Source: Niallia sp052318935
GTDB lineage: Bacteria; Bacillota; Bacilli; Bacillales; Cytobacillaceae
DNA length: 64,000 nt
NCBI GenBank assembly: GCA_052318935.1
Contig: JBQRKO010000011.1
Reading direction: 5' to 3' (one strand)
Part shown: in pieces, positions 26,593-35,233 of the stretch
Layout of the letters: each line of letters begins with the position of its first letter
Position numbering within the stretch: position 1 is the first letter of the stretch
Notes under the pieces: generated by a model
Databases searched by the model: none
Seen by the model: only the letters and a program-made list of their open reading frames with translations
Told to the model about the DNA's origin: nothing
Program-made: the position numbers and the translations under genes

Positions 26593-26685
26593 ATGTTCTT
26601 TCTTGGCATTTTGACAATTTCTAGTTCTAAACAGAAAATTTTGGACTAATAATTAATAGAGGTTGTTCAGGTTAGGAGGGAAAGA

Positions 26686-27963
26686 ATGGCTAGAAAAATT
26701 GGGTTTTATACCGCTTTATTTTATGTGGTGTACGGTTTATTTTTTTATTGGTACCTTTTTTACCATTCTCACATCACGCTGCCATTTGAATATCAGGGAT
26801 CAGCAGCAGATCCAGCGACTTTTTTAAATAGCAGAGAACTCACGCTTAGTGAAGAGTACTCGAAAATACGCAACTTTCTATTCTTTATATCTACTCCGTT
26901 TGATTGGGTTCTTTATATATTTATTTTATTGTTTGGATTGTCCAAATCTTTTCAAAAATGGGGAGAGGCTTCAGTTAAATTTCCATTTCTGCAAAAGGGA
27001 ATTTATTTATTTTGGCTGAGTGTAACGGCATTTATTGTAAGCTTTCCGTTAAGTTACTGTAGTTATACATTAGCAAAGACATATAACATTTCGACGCAAA
27101 GCTTTACCTCCTGGATAAAAGATGAGTTGATTGATTTTTGGGTGAACTTTGGGTTTTTATTTATTATTGTATTGGTTCTTTATTGGCTGATGAATAAAAG
27201 TACGAAACGCTGGTGGTTATATGCCTGGCTGCTTTCTGTTCCATTTACTTTATTTATTATGTTTATTCAGCCGGTGGTAATTGATCCGCTATATAATGAT
27301 TTTACGCCTTTAAAAAATAAGGAGCTCGAAACAAAAATACTAGCTTTGGCAAAACAGTCTAATATACCGGCAGAACATGTTTTTGAAGTAAATATGTCTG
27401 ATAAAACAAATGCATTAAATGCTTATGTTACAGGGATTGGCAGCAATGCTAGAATTGTTCTCTGGGATACAACATTAACGAAATTAAAAGATAAAGAAAT
27501 CCTGTTTGTGATGGCACATGAAATGGCGCATTATGTGGAAAAACATATTTATATAGGAATTGCTCTTTCCTTAAGCTTATCTTTTATTGGTTTATATGTT
27601 ATTTATAAACTCATGCACATCATTGTAGAAAAATGGGGAAAAGCTTTAAAAATAAGGAAAGTAGAACAGATACATTCTTTGCCATTAATGCTGGCATTAA
27701 TTTCGCTGCTCTTTTTTTTAGTAAGCCCTGTCACCAACACTATATCAAGATACGAGGAAAAAAGAGCAGATCAATATGCTATTTCTTTAACAAAAGATAC
27801 GGATGCAGGTATATCAACTTTTCAAAAGTTAACGAAGTCTGGATTAAGTGAAGTGAATCCTCCGTTTTTAGTAAAAGTATTTCGTTATAATCACCCAACC
27901 ATGCTAGAAAGAATTACTACTTTAGAAGAAGCGAGTATTTTACAAAAAAACAGCAGCAAATAA
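26686..27963 (+). CDS. yhfN: M48 family CAAX-type endopeptidase YhfN
   Basis: 425-residue integral membrane zinc metalloprotease of the Ste24/HtpX type. Several transmembrane segments at the N-terminus (5-25, 65-85, 100-125, 155-175, 185-205) precede the catalytic HEMAH near residue 280 (VMAHEMAHYVEKH). The third ligand region EEKRADQYAI lies near 365. It probably trims or degrades membrane or secreted proteins. GGAGGGAAAGA precedes the ATG. The gene lies where yhfN lies in B. subtilis. Confidence 0.9.
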   Translation: MARKIGFYTALFYVVYGLFFYWYLFYHSHITLPFEYQGSAADPATFLNSRELTLSEEYSKIRNFLFFISTPFDWVLYIFILLFGLSKSFQKWGEASVKFPFLQKGIYLFWLSVTAFIVSFPLSYCSYTLAKTYNISTQSFTSWIKDELIDFWVNFGFLFIIVLVLYWLMNKSTKRWWLYAWLLSVPFTLFIMFIQPVVIDPLYNDFTPLKNKELETKILALAKQSNIPAEHVFEVNMSDKTNALNAYVTGIGSNARIVLWDTTLTKLKDKEILFVMAHEMAHYVEKHIYIGIALSLSLSFIGLYVIYKLMHIIVEKWGKALKIRKVEQIHSLPLMLALISLLFFLVSPVTNTISRYEEKRADQYAISLTKDTDAGISTFQKLTKSGLSEVNPPFLVKVFRYNHPTMLERITTLEEASILQKNSSK

Positions 27964-27988
27964 TATTTGGTTATTTTGCTTATAAAAA

Positions 27989-28125
27989 GGCTCTGTTAAA
28001 TTCCATGGTTGATTTTCAAAAGGTAGGGAATCCACTCCCTTTCCGGCGGGGTCTTGCCAGCCCGTTTTTCCGCAGGAGTCTAGTAGATTCCCTTCCTATA
28101 AAAAACATTATCGTTTAACAGAGAC
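27989..28125. repeat. Dispersed repeat family E with inverted ends
   Basis: GGCTCTGTTAAA at the left and TTTAACAGAGAC at the right are inverted with one mismatch. The centre shares the GGCGGGGTCTTGCCAG and CGCAGGAGTCTAGTAG pattern with family A. No target duplication was clear. Possibly a related MITE. Confidence 0.55.
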
Positions 28126-28202
28126 ACCCAAAATTCGCACCATGTGGGATGAAAATAAGTAGTGTTCATTCAGCGTGAAGATAGAAGGAGTTAGAGCTAA
28201 GA

Positions 28203-28335
28203 ATGATGTTGGTTTGGAGAAGCGTTCGCTCGACTCCTGCGGGATTAGCGAGACAGGCGAGACCCCGCAGGAGCAAAGTGACGAGGAGGCTCGGCGCTCG
28301 CCCCGCGGAAAGCGAGCGATAAGCTTCGGAAAACC
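28203..28335 (+). repeat. Family A core variant
   Basis: CTCGACTCCTGCGGGATTAG and GGAGGCTCGGCGCTCGCCCC match the copy at 25.1 kb and, less well, the full family A elements. The GGCTGTTTTC ends are missing. It carries internal complementarity. Confidence 0.65.
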
Positions 28336-28372
28336 CCTTTTAACAAAGCTTATTTTCAGGGTAGCCTATAAA

Positions 28373-28431
28373 AAAGAAGGTGTCCTTTTATCAAGTTATC
28401 AATCACTTGGTAAAAGGGCACCTTCTTTTTT
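28373..28431. terminator. Strong bidirectional terminator
   Basis: AGAAGGTG-CCTTTTA-CAAG pairs with CTTG-TAAAAGG-CACCTTCT; T-runs follow on both strands. It isolates yhfN from the convergent IDEAL gene. Confidence 0.85.
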
Positions 28432-28457
28432 AGAAGATAAGAAAGCATAAAATTTTG

Positions 28458-28563
28458 AAAGTTAGATAACTGTCTAGCTCCTGTGAAGATAACCTCTTGT
28501 CTCTAAAAGTAAAGAGCACTTTTTGAGACAAGAGGTTTAAGCAGGGCGCTTCCGTTTTTCTTA
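28458..28563. repeat. Dispersed repeat family B (copy)
   Basis: It starts GTTAGATAACTGTCTAGCTC, has the AAAGTAAAGAGCACTTTTT hairpin, and ends GGGCGCTTCCGTTTTTCTTA, immediately at the stop of the IDEAL gene. Confidence 0.65.
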
Positions 28564-28806
28564 TTATCCAAAGCGCTTACATAATTGATTGAACTGGAAG
28601 CTTAATTCACTAAATTTTTCTTTGTTGCGTTCGTCGATGGCTTTATCAATGAGGGTCATTAAACTTGCTTTTTCCATGTTTAATTGGATTTCTGAAAGCA
28701 GCATATCAATGTAGAGGTCCATCACATAAGTTTCTTTTGCTTTGCTTTTTTTCATAGTACTTAACTTCGTTAACTCAGTGTACGACTTTTCATTCATAAA
28801 ACTCAC
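28564..28806 (-). CDS. yhzC: IDEAL domain protein (YhzC-like)
   Basis: 80 residues, a small cytoplasmic helical protein. The C-terminal IDEAL-type segment is visible as ASLMTLIDKAIDERNKEKFSELSFQFNQL. GGGGTG lies before the ATG. It is divergent from comK with about 180 bp between, as in B. subtilis. Function is unknown; in other proteins the IDEAL domain takes part in protein interaction. Confidence 0.8.
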   Translation of the reverse strand: MSFMNEKSYTELTKLSTMKKSKAKETYVMDLYIDMLLSEIQLNMEKASLMTLIDKAIDERNKEKFSELSFQFNQLCKRFG

Positions 28807-28908
28807 CCCTGATACCTTTTTAATATTATATGGAAGAATGAAAAAAATATCAATTTAATTTTAAAAATATTTAGAAAATAATAATAAAGTATGAATAAAT
28901 TGAGAAAA

Positions 28909-28949
28909 TTTAGTGCTATTACACATTTATTGGGAGTTTAGTGCTATTA
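28909..28949. promoter_or_regulatory. Paired 13-bp direct repeat upstream of comK
   Basis: TTTAGTGCTATTA occurs at 28909-28921 and again at 28937-28949, 28 bp apart (about 2.7 helical turns). The second copy ends 34 bp before comK. It may bind a comK regulator or overlap the promoter (TATTAT in the second copy). Only imperfect AAAA-N5-TTTT ComK boxes are seen in the AT-rich DNA upstream. Confidence 0.35.
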
Positions 28950-28983
28950 TGTTTGCATATTAAAAAAAGGAGTTGACTTTAAT

Positions 28984-29538
28984 ATGGAGGATTTAAAAGA
29001 CATTTTAATAATGTATGAAATCAACTTTCATACGCTTGCCATTGAGCCTTTTATTACACAGGAAGGTAAAATTTATTCAAAAATATATGAAGGACCGAAT
29101 ATATTTTTTTGTATCTTATGTCCTACTACCATTGTAAAAAGAAGTTGTATGTTTTTAGGTTCTTCATACGATGGAAGAAGGGATGCTACTCGGGCCTTAA
29201 TGAACTATAATTATAAACTACCAATTGTTATTGACTCCCTCCATTCGATTTATTTTTTTCCTACACATTCGCCATCAAATTCTTCTTGTGTTTGGATTTC
29301 CTTACATAACATTTTAGCTAAGAAGAAAATTGCGCCATTAAAAACTCTTGTCATCTTTAGAAATCAACAACAAATATCCGTTAGCATCTCGATGCATTCA
29401 CTTAATAATCAAATGATGAGAGCAAACTCTTTGCAAAATGTAATCAATTATAATCAGAATAAAATACAAAAGACATTATTTCTTTACGAAAATAATGAAA
29501 ATGACTACAAAAAATCTGAGAAAGATAAGCTTTATTAA
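28984..29538 (+). CDS. comK: Competence transcription factor ComK
   Basis: 184 residues, a little shorter than the 192 of B. subtilis ComK. Recognised by FLGSSYDGRRDATRALMNYNYKLPIVID (about 57-86), FFPTHSPSNSSCVWISLHNI (about 93-112) and the C-terminal helix NQMMRANSLQNV. ComK activates DNA uptake and recombination genes, addAB among them in B. subtilis. AAAGGAG lies about 10 nt before the ATG. Its stop overlaps the stop of the convergent yhjD by four bases. The protein looks intact, but whether the strain becomes competent cannot be read. Confidence 0.9.
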   Translation: MEDLKDILIMYEINFHTLAIEPFITQEGKIYSKIYEGPNIFFCILCPTTIVKRSCMFLGSSYDGRRDATRALMNYNYKLPIVIDSLHSIYFFPTHSPSNSSCVWISLHNILAKKKIAPLKTLVIFRNQQQISVSISMHSLNNQMMRANSLQNVINYNQNKIQKTLFLYENNENDYKKSEKDKLY

Positions 29539-29921
29539 GTAATAATCTCTGGCATCGTATCCATGGTATATCGTTTATATAAATAGAATTGCAATAATTC
29601 TTGTACCTTATTTCGTAGGCGGGGATTAAAATAATTATGGTATTCTTCATATCCATTGTATAAGAATAAAAACATCGTAAAAGCATCATCCCGTTTCGTT
29701 TCTTGAATCTTCATATTGTGATTTTTCATATAAGCCTTCGTTTTTTTTAACTCCGTTTGTATCGTCTTCATCGTGATTTCTACAAGTTCAATATAGGGCT
29801 GTTTTAATTTAAAGCTGCTGTTTTCTATAACAAGAAGATCGCGATTAAGTATAGTTAAAAGCATTGGCAGATAAATTGCTTGTTCCATAATATGTCTTTC
29901 TTTTTCAGGGATGCGAGTCAT
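29535..29921 (-). CDS. yhjD: YhjD family protein
   Basis: About 128 residues, soluble and helical, with LPMLLTILNRDLLVIENS and LYNGYEEYHNYFNPRLRNKVQELL. It matches YhjD by position and length. Function unknown. The ATG at 29921 is used; AAAGGAG stands 13 nt upstream, and an in-frame TTG (29933) is only one base after it. The promoter region carries a LexA-type box, so it is probably part of the SOS response, as I remember for B. subtilis yhjD. Confidence 0.75.
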   Translation of the reverse strand: MTRIPEKERHIMEQAIYLPMLLTILNRDLLVIENSSFKLKQPYIELVEITMKTIQTELKKTKAYMKNHNMKIQETKRDDAFTMFLFLYNGYEEYHNYFNPRLRNKVQELLQFYLYKRYTMDTMPEIIT

Positions 29922-29950
29922 AACATCAATCAACTCCTTTTTATCACATT

Positions 29951-29966
29951 CAGAACAAATGTTCTG
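29951..29966. promoter_or_regulatory. LexA (DinR) box upstream of yhjD
   Basis: CAGAACAAATGTTCTG is a perfect dyad (7-bp arms, AA centre). Against CGAACRNRYGTTYC the 14-base core matches at 12. It sits just downstream of the -10 hexamer, a good place for repression. Confidence 0.7.
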
Positions 29967-29971
29967 TTTAT

Positions 29972-30000
29972 ATGATACATGAATTCTTTTTCTCTTTCAA
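29972..30000 (-). promoter_or_regulatory. Sigma-A promoter of yhjD
   Basis: On the minus strand TTGAAA and TATCAT are exactly 17 bp apart. The start site would fall at the edge of the LexA-type box. Confidence 0.6.
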
Positions 30001-30079
30001 GTAGGCAATATGTGGTAATTGGAACCGGCATCCAGTTTCCTCTCACGCCGCCTTTATTAGGTTAGAATCTGCCTTTTTC

Positions 30080-30123
30080 TTGTTAGATGGTGGAGACAAG
30101 GCACGAGTCTTCATGGGAGTTTT
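30080..30123. repeat. Repeat F, inverted match to 6927-6969
   Basis: TGTTAGATGGTGGAGACAAG and CGAGTCTTCATGGGAGTTTT are the reverse complement, with few changes, of the insert in the disrupted family A copy at 6.9 kb. Both lie next to a family A element. Confidence 0.55.
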
Positions 30124-30153
30124 GTATGCAACATTAGTATAGTGATATTTTTA

Positions 30154-30359
30154 GGCTGTTTTCTCAAAGTTTGTTGTTTTATACGTAAAATGGGAGCAGA
30201 AGTACTCAGCAGACTGAATACACGTAGACTCCTGTGGGAATGCGAGAAAGACGAGACCCCACAGGAGCGTATGCGACGAGGAGGCTCGACGCTCGCCCAC
30301 GGAAAGCGAAGTGTATGCAGGCTGCGCGTTTAAAAGCAACAATTTATACGAAAACAGCC
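30154..30359 (+). repeat. Family A MITE-like element with perfect 8-bp TSD
   Basis: 206 bp, starting GGCTGTTTTCTCAAAG and ending CTATACGAAAACAGCC-type sequence. It is flanked on both sides by TATTTTTA (30146-30153 and 30360-30367), a clear target site duplication. It is GC-rich in the middle with long self-complementarity and has no gene. ISL3-family elements also make 8-bp duplications, so an ISL3-like transposase could move it. Confidence 0.85.
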
Positions 30360-30394
30360 TATTTTTAAAAGAAAATTCAAGAGATGTGAAGGGA

Positions 30395-30419
30395 TATTAT
30401 TTCAATTGTCGAAATAATA
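30395..30419. promoter_or_regulatory. Dyad upstream of the S9 peptidase
   Basis: TATTATTTC and GAAATAATA form perfect 9-bp arms around AATTGTC, about 30 bp before the gene. It may be an operator or an mRNA hairpin. No family assignment. Confidence 0.4.
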
Positions 30420-30448
30420 GGTAACATACATATGGAAGGAAGAATGGG

Positions 30449-32434
30449 ATGAGCGAAAAAAAGAAAATTGCTGCAGAGAATTTATATCATCTAAAATCAG
30501 TTGTTGATCCACAAGTAACTGCTGATGGGAAAGAATGTTTGTTTGTTGTGACATCTATCTCGGAAGAAAAGGATGCATATTATTCAAATATTTATTATAA
30601 AAATATAGAAAAAAAAGAAGAAGCAGTTCAGTGGACATTTGGTGAAGCTCGAAACCACTCACCAAAATGGTCGCCAGACGGGAAACAAATTGTTTTTGTT
30701 TCCAATCGGACAGGAAAAAACCAGCTGTATATATTAAACCGCAATGGTGGGGAAGCGAAACAACTCACTTTTGTGAAGAATGGTGCAACAAATCCTGTTT
30801 GGTCACCAAACGGCAGGGAGATTGCCTTCCAAACAACAATTGGCAAAAATGATAGTATACAAGATAAAGAAAGTAAAAAAGAAGCAGAAAAAAAATTCGT
30901 TCCTTTAGAAGTGGACAAAATGAAATACAAATCAGACGGTACAGGATTTTGGGATGGAAGCTTTCAGCATATAGCTGTTGTAGATATTCATTCAGGTGAG
31001 GTAAAGGAAATTACATCTGGAGAAAATGATTATTTGTTACAAAGCTGGTCACCGAATGGGAAATATTTAGCGGTTTCTGCGAATTTAAGTAAAGAAAAAG
31101 ACTTCAGTTTTGTTTCTGATGTGTATTTATACGAAGTGGAAACAAAAGTGTGGAAAAAAATAACGAGTGGTACAGGGTATTTTAAAGATGCAACATGGTC
31201 GCCAAATAGTCAAAAAATCGGGTTGATTGGCAACGAAAGAGAGTATGAGAATGCAACATTGTCTAAATTATGGCTATACGATGTAGAAATAGACGAGTTA
31301 CAATGCTTAACAGCTGAATGGGATGTACAGGTTGGAGATTCGGTAGTTGGTGATTTCCAACAAGGAAGTGTGACGCCAGGTATATTATGGGGGGCGGATA
31401 ATGAGAGCTTTACATTTATAGCCAGCGATCATGGAAATACAATCGTCTATTTTGGAAATGTGTCAGGCGCTGTTTATCCGTCTTTAATGGATAACCAGCA
31501 TGTATATGGACTTTCGACAGGCGGAAGCTTAAAGCAAGCAGTTGTTGCAATCAGCAAACCAACCTATCCGGGAGACTTATTTTTATTAAACTTAGAAACT
31601 GGTGAACTAACACAATTAACAGATGTTAATAGTGAATTTTTAGAAGAATATAGCCTTGCTGATACAGAACCTATCCAGTTCCATGCAAATGATGGTTGGC
31701 AATTAAATGGATGGCTCATGAAGCCAGTTGGTTTTAAAGAGGGAGAAAAGTATCCTCTTGTCCTTGAAATTCATGGTGGCCCCCATGCAATGTATGCAAA
31801 CACTTATTTTCATGAGTTTCAAACATTGACTGCTAATGGCTATGCTGTTTTATATATGAATCCACGAGGAAGTCATGGATATGGTCAGCAGTTTGTTGAT
31901 GCCGTTAGAGGTGATTATGGCGGAAAAGATTATGAAGATGTGATGGCTGCAGTAGATTATGTAGTAGCAAACTATGATTTTATTGACGAAACACGTTTAG
32001 GAGTGACGGGTGGAAGTTATGGCGGCTTTATGACAAATTGGATTATAGGGAAAACGAATCGTTTCAAAGCAGCTGTCACACAACGTTCTATTTCAAATTG
32101 GATTAGTTTTTATGGGGTAAGTGATATTGGCTATTATTTTTCCGAATGGCAAATAAAAGCAGATTTAAATGATATTGAAACATTATGGAAACATTCACCC
32201 CTTGCCTATATCGATCAAATGGAAACACCGCTATTAATTTTGCATGGAGAAAAAGATTATCGTTGTCCAATTGAGCAGGCAGAACAATTATTTATTGCGC
32301 TAAAAAGGCAAAAGAAAATAACTAAATTTATTCGTTTTCCTGAGTCAAACCATGAGTTGTCAAGAAGCGGAAAACCAACACTGCGCATCAGTAGGTTAAA
32401 CTATATTAATAATTGGTTTAAAGAGTATTTCTGA
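30449..32434 (+). CDS. S9 family prolyl oligopeptidase-type peptidase
   Basis: 661-residue serine peptidase of the acylaminoacyl/DPP type (YuxL-like). The N-terminal beta-propeller has WD40-like/TolB repeats (HSPKWSPDGKQIVFVSNRTG, NPVWSPNGREIAF). The C-terminal alpha/beta hydrolase carries the Ser in GVTGGSYGGFMTNW (about 530), the Asp in LHGEKDYRCP (about 610) and the His in PESNHELSRSG (about 643). No signal peptide, so it is cytoplasmic and likely degrades short peptides. It stands alone, with a family A element and a dyad upstream and two terminators downstream. Confidence 0.88.
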   Translation: MSEKKKIAAENLYHLKSVVDPQVTADGKECLFVVTSISEEKDAYYSNIYYKNIEKKEEAVQWTFGEARNHSPKWSPDGKQIVFVSNRTGKNQLYILNRNGGEAKQLTFVKNGATNPVWSPNGREIAFQTTIGKNDSIQDKESKKEAEKKFVPLEVDKMKYKSDGTGFWDGSFQHIAVVDIHSGEVKEITSGENDYLLQSWSPNGKYLAVSANLSKEKDFSFVSDVYLYEVETKVWKKITSGTGYFKDATWSPNSQKIGLIGNEREYENATLSKLWLYDVEIDELQCLTAEWDVQVGDSVVGDFQQGSVTPGILWGADNESFTFIASDHGNTIVYFGNVSGAVYPSLMDNQHVYGLSTGGSLKQAVVAISKPTYPGDLFLLNLETGELTQLTDVNSEFLEEYSLADTEPIQFHANDGWQLNGWLMKPVGFKEGEKYPLVLEIHGGPHAMYANTYFHEFQTLTANGYAVLYMNPRGSHGYGQQFVDAVRGDYGGKDYEDVMAAVDYVVANYDFIDETRLGVTGGSYGGFMTNWIIGKTNRFKAAVTQRSISNWISFYGVSDIGYYFSEWQIKADLNDIETLWKHSPLAYIDQMETPLLILHGEKDYRCPIEQAEQLFIALKRQKKITKFIRFPESNHELSRSGKPTLRISRLNYINNWFKEYF

Positions 32435-32476
32435 CACTCCCTTTCCTTAAGTGACAAGGATGCAAATATATAAACA

Positions 32477-32547
32477 AAAAAATCCACGTGGAAAATTATT
32501 TTCCTGTGGATTTTTCAATTTTTAAGGGCTTTTAGACAGCCCTTTTT
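32477..32547 (+). terminator. Two consecutive terminators after the S9 gene
   Basis: The first is AATCCAC-GGAAAA paired with TTTTCC-GTGGATT followed by TTTTC. The second is AAGGGCT paired with AGCCCTT followed by TTTTT (32524-32547). Confidence 0.85.
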
Positions 32548-32773
32548 ATTAAAGGAAAGGAAGAAAAAATGATGTCAAGAGTATTTTCTGATATGATAGT
32601 AAAAAGAACTATTCAATTTATTTTTATGCGAATAGAAATAAATTTGGTTTTCGAGAAGAAAAAAAGTGTATTTACGTTAAGTAAAGGTAAGAATTGTTTA
32701 TAACAGGATGAAAAATATACTCGGTCAATAAATGATCTTATATAAATAGAATAAGAATTAAGAAAGGAAAAAA

Positions 32774-33724
32774 ATGGGGATGGAGAGAGTAGAATATAAG
32801 AAAAGCAAGCGTAAAAAAAGAAGGCTGAGAAAAGGGAGAGTGTTCTTTGTACTTGTTATTTTCTTCTTAATGGTGACAGCAGCATATAGTTATTTTCAAT
32901 ATAAACAAGGTGTTAAGCAATCGATGGCGAATGGAGCCGGTAAAAAGGTCAACTATGAATTTAATGGGGAAAAAGACCAGTATGGTGGAACGAATATCCT
33001 TTTGTTAGGAAGTGATGCACGTGAAGGAGACAAACATTCGCGAACAGACACAATCATGATTGCACAATATCATCCAGACAAAGGTACATATAAAATTATT
33101 TCTTTAATGAGGGATATGTATGTAAATATTCCTGGACATGGACAAGGTCGCATTAACTCTGCATTTAGTATAGAAGGTCCCGAATTGTTAAGAAAGACGA
33201 TAAAAGAAAATTTAAATATTGATTTGCAGTATTATGCCATTGTTAATTTTAAGGGATTTGAAGAATTGATTAATGAAGCTTTTCCAGATGGAGTAGAGAT
33301 AGATGTAGAAAAGAAAATGTCGAAAAATATAGGTGTTACGTTAGAACCAGGTTTGCAAAACTTGAATGGAAAGCAATTGCTTGGATATGTTCGCTTCCGC
33401 CATGACGCCATCTCAGACTTCGGAAGGGTAGAAAGACAGCAAAAAACATTAAAAGCACTAGCATCACAGGTTTCAAGTGTACAAACTGTTGCCAAATTTC
33501 CAAAGCTTGTAGGTGTTATGATGCCTTATATTAACACAGACATGGATACGAAAGATTTAATAGTTGTAGGAAATAAGTTAATTACAAAAAGGGATGTAGA
33601 GGTTGAATCGTTAAGAATACCTGTAGATGGCACATTTCAAAATACAACAGTAAATGGTGCGGCTGTATTAAGTGTTGATTTAGAGCAAAACAGACAAGCG
33701 ATAGAAGCATTTCTAGCAGAGTGA
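32774..33724 (+). CDS. LCP family (LytR-CpsA-Psr) glycopolymer ligase
   Basis: 316 residues. A short basic tail (KKSKRKKRRLRKGR) is followed by one transmembrane segment (about 23-41), then an extracellular LCP domain. Family residues are in LLGSDAREGDKHSRTDTIMI, ISLMRDMYVNIPG and RINSAFSIEGPE, with the GYVRFRHDAISDFGRVERQQ motif near 215. LCP enzymes transfer wall teichoic acid or similar polymers to peptidoglycan (TagTUV). AAGAAAGG precedes the ATG; a second in-frame ATG lies two codons later. Confidence 0.85.
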   Translation: MGMERVEYKKSKRKKRRLRKGRVFFVLVIFFLMVTAAYSYFQYKQGVKQSMANGAGKKVNYEFNGEKDQYGGTNILLLGSDAREGDKHSRTDTIMIAQYHPDKGTYKIISLMRDMYVNIPGHGQGRINSAFSIEGPELLRKTIKENLNIDLQYYAIVNFKGFEELINEAFPDGVEIDVEKKMSKNIGVTLEPGLQNLNGKQLLGYVRFRHDAISDFGRVERQQKTLKALASQVSSVQTVAKFPKLVGVMMPYINTDMDTKDLIVVGNKLITKRDVEVESLRIPVDGTFQNTTVNGAAVLSVDLEQNRQAIEAFLAE

Positions 33725-33788
33725 ACGCATTTTTTGCATTCCAGTATACACAAATGATTATGTAAAGAGTGGCAAGGAGTTTTTATTT

Positions 33789-34415
33789 ATGGATATAGAA
33801 ACAATTAAGCAATGGTTTACACTTGAAAATATTATGCAGTTAATTGACAGCTATCGTTCTTTTGGACCATTTCCGGGAATTTTATTGCCAATGCTTGAAG
33901 CGTTTATTCCGTTTCTGCCACTGTTTTTATTTATTATGGCGAATGTTAATGCATTTGGTTTTTGGCTCGGTTTTCTTTATTCTTGGATTGGTACATGTGG
34001 AGGAGCATTATTAGTATTCTTATTAGTAAGAAAATATGGTCAAAAACGACTGTTGCGTTTTATTCGAAATCATCAGAAGGTGCAAAAGCTAATGGTTTGG
34101 ATTGAAAAGCATGGTTTTGGTCCATTGTTTATTCTTTTATGTTTTCCTTTTACACCATCTGCACTTGTCAATATTGTCGCAGGATTATCTAGAATTGGAA
34201 TCGGTCAATATGTTCTTGCAATCATTGCGGGAAAACTAGTGATGATTTTTACCATTAGTTTTATTGGATATGATTTACAATCGATGATTGCACAGCCATT
34301 GCGTACAATCCCGGTAGCAATTGGGATATTTATACTTTGGTATGTGGGAAAACGAGTGGAACTAAAAATGAATCATGCTAGTGAGGAAAAAGAAAAGGAA
34401 CGAGAAAAGGCTTAA
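33789..34415 (+). CDS. yhjE: TVP38/TMEM64-like membrane protein YhjE
   Basis: 208 residues with about five membrane segments and the VTT/DedA motif EAFIPFLPLFLFIMANVNAFG...FLYSWIGTCGGALLVFLLVRKYG, then FILLCFPFTPSALVNIVAGLSRI. Related proteins act in lipid or envelope homeostasis. AAGGAG is upstream. A family C repeat separates it from sipV, which in B. subtilis follows directly. Confidence 0.82.
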   Translation: MDIETIKQWFTLENIMQLIDSYRSFGPFPGILLPMLEAFIPFLPLFLFIMANVNAFGFWLGFLYSWIGTCGGALLVFLLVRKYGQKRLLRFIRNHQKVQKLMVWIEKHGFGPLFILLCFPFTPSALVNIVAGLSRIGIGQYVLAIIAGKLVMIFTISFIGYDLQSMIAQPLRTIPVAIGIFILWYVGKRVELKMNHASEEKEKEREKA

Positions 34416-34417
34416 AG

Positions 34418-34637
34418 AGGAAGTTCAAAAAGGCACCAAATGATAAGCGGCGAATCTCTTCGTTGGCTTGCTTTTCCGCTACTCACGTATCTAATTAGAA
34501 AGGAACTTCAACTAAAAACGCTCACGTCCTGTAAGCAACGTTGAAGTCACCACATCCTGTGGAAGGCTGTTGCTCAAAGCTACGCCGCCTCGACCTTCTT
34601 GCTTCTAATTTGTTGCCTTTTGAACACATACTTAAAT
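34418..34637 (+). repeat. Dispersed repeat family C (full copy)
   Basis: It starts AGTTCAAAAAGGCACCAAATG and contains GCGAATCTCTTCGTTGGCTT and AGCTACGCCGCCTCGACCTT. It ends TTGCCTTTTGAACACA, inverted to the start. Related copies lie at 25.3 kb (minus), 47.4 kb (partial) and 56.2 kb. It is inserted between yhjE and sipV and is read as an N-terminal extension only if the wrong sipV start is used. Confidence 0.7.
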
Positions 34638-34672
34638 TCAGGATTAGTTTATTGGTTTGGAGGAGATCGTTT

Positions 34673-35227
34673 TTGAAAGAAACATTTAAGAAGGAAAGCA
34701 TAGAATGGCTGAAGGCGCTTGCTATCGGGGGGATCATCTTTATCATTATTCGTGCATTTTTCTTCTCCAACTATGAAGTAGAAGGCGAATCTATGATGCC
34801 TACATTACAGGATGGAAATAAATTAGTTGTTAATAAAATGGGTTATAAAATTGGTAATTTTAAGCATTTTGATGTCATAGTCTTTCACGCAAATAAGCAA
34901 GAAGATTATGTAAAAAGAGTGATTGGTCTTCCAGGAGATAAAATGGAATACAAAGATGATCATTTATATATAAATGGGAAAATGTATAAGGAGACTTATT
35001 TAGATCCTTATCGAAGTCAAGTGTCTGCAGGGAGATTGACAGGTGATTTCACTCTAAAGGAAATCACAGGCAAAAAAATGGTTCCTAAAGACATGTTGTT
35101 TGTATTAGGGGACAATCGTTTAGGCAGCTGGGACAGCAGGCATTTTGGCTTTATTCCAATCGATCAAGTGGTGGGAAAAGTAAGCATGAGGTATTGGCCG
35201 TTGGATGAATTTCAAGTTTCCTTTTAA
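34673..35227 (+). CDS. sipV: Signal peptidase I (SipV)
   Basis: 184-residue type I signal peptidase. After a KETFKKESIEW tail comes one transmembrane segment (about 12-29), then the catalytic Ser in NYEVEGESMMPTL (about 39), the Lys in DYVKRVIGLPGDK (about 80) and the LGDNRLGSWDSRHFG box. The TTG at 34673 with GGAGGAG before it is the true start; the open frame continues 44 codons upstream into repeat C. It removes signal peptides from exported proteins at the outer face of the membrane. Confidence 0.9.
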   Translation: MKETFKKESIEWLKALAIGGIIFIIIRAFFFSNYEVEGESMMPTLQDGNKLVVNKMGYKIGNFKHFDVIVFHANKQEDYVKRVIGLPGDKMEYKDDHLYINGKMYKETYLDPYRSQVSAGRLTGDFTLKEITGKKMVPKDMLFVLGDNRLGSWDSRHFGFIPIDQVVGKVSMRYWPLDEFQVSF

Positions 35228-35233
35228 AAGAAA

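Noticed and set aside
28175..28450. 91-codon plus-strand frame
   Set aside because: Same reason: it translates a family A core variant and a terminator.
30142..30342. 63-codon frames on both strands
   Set aside because: Both translate the MITE at 30154-30359.
34541..34672. 44-codon N-terminal extension of sipV
   Set aside because: It is encoded by repeat C; the TTG at 34673 with GGAGGAG gives a standard signal peptidase.
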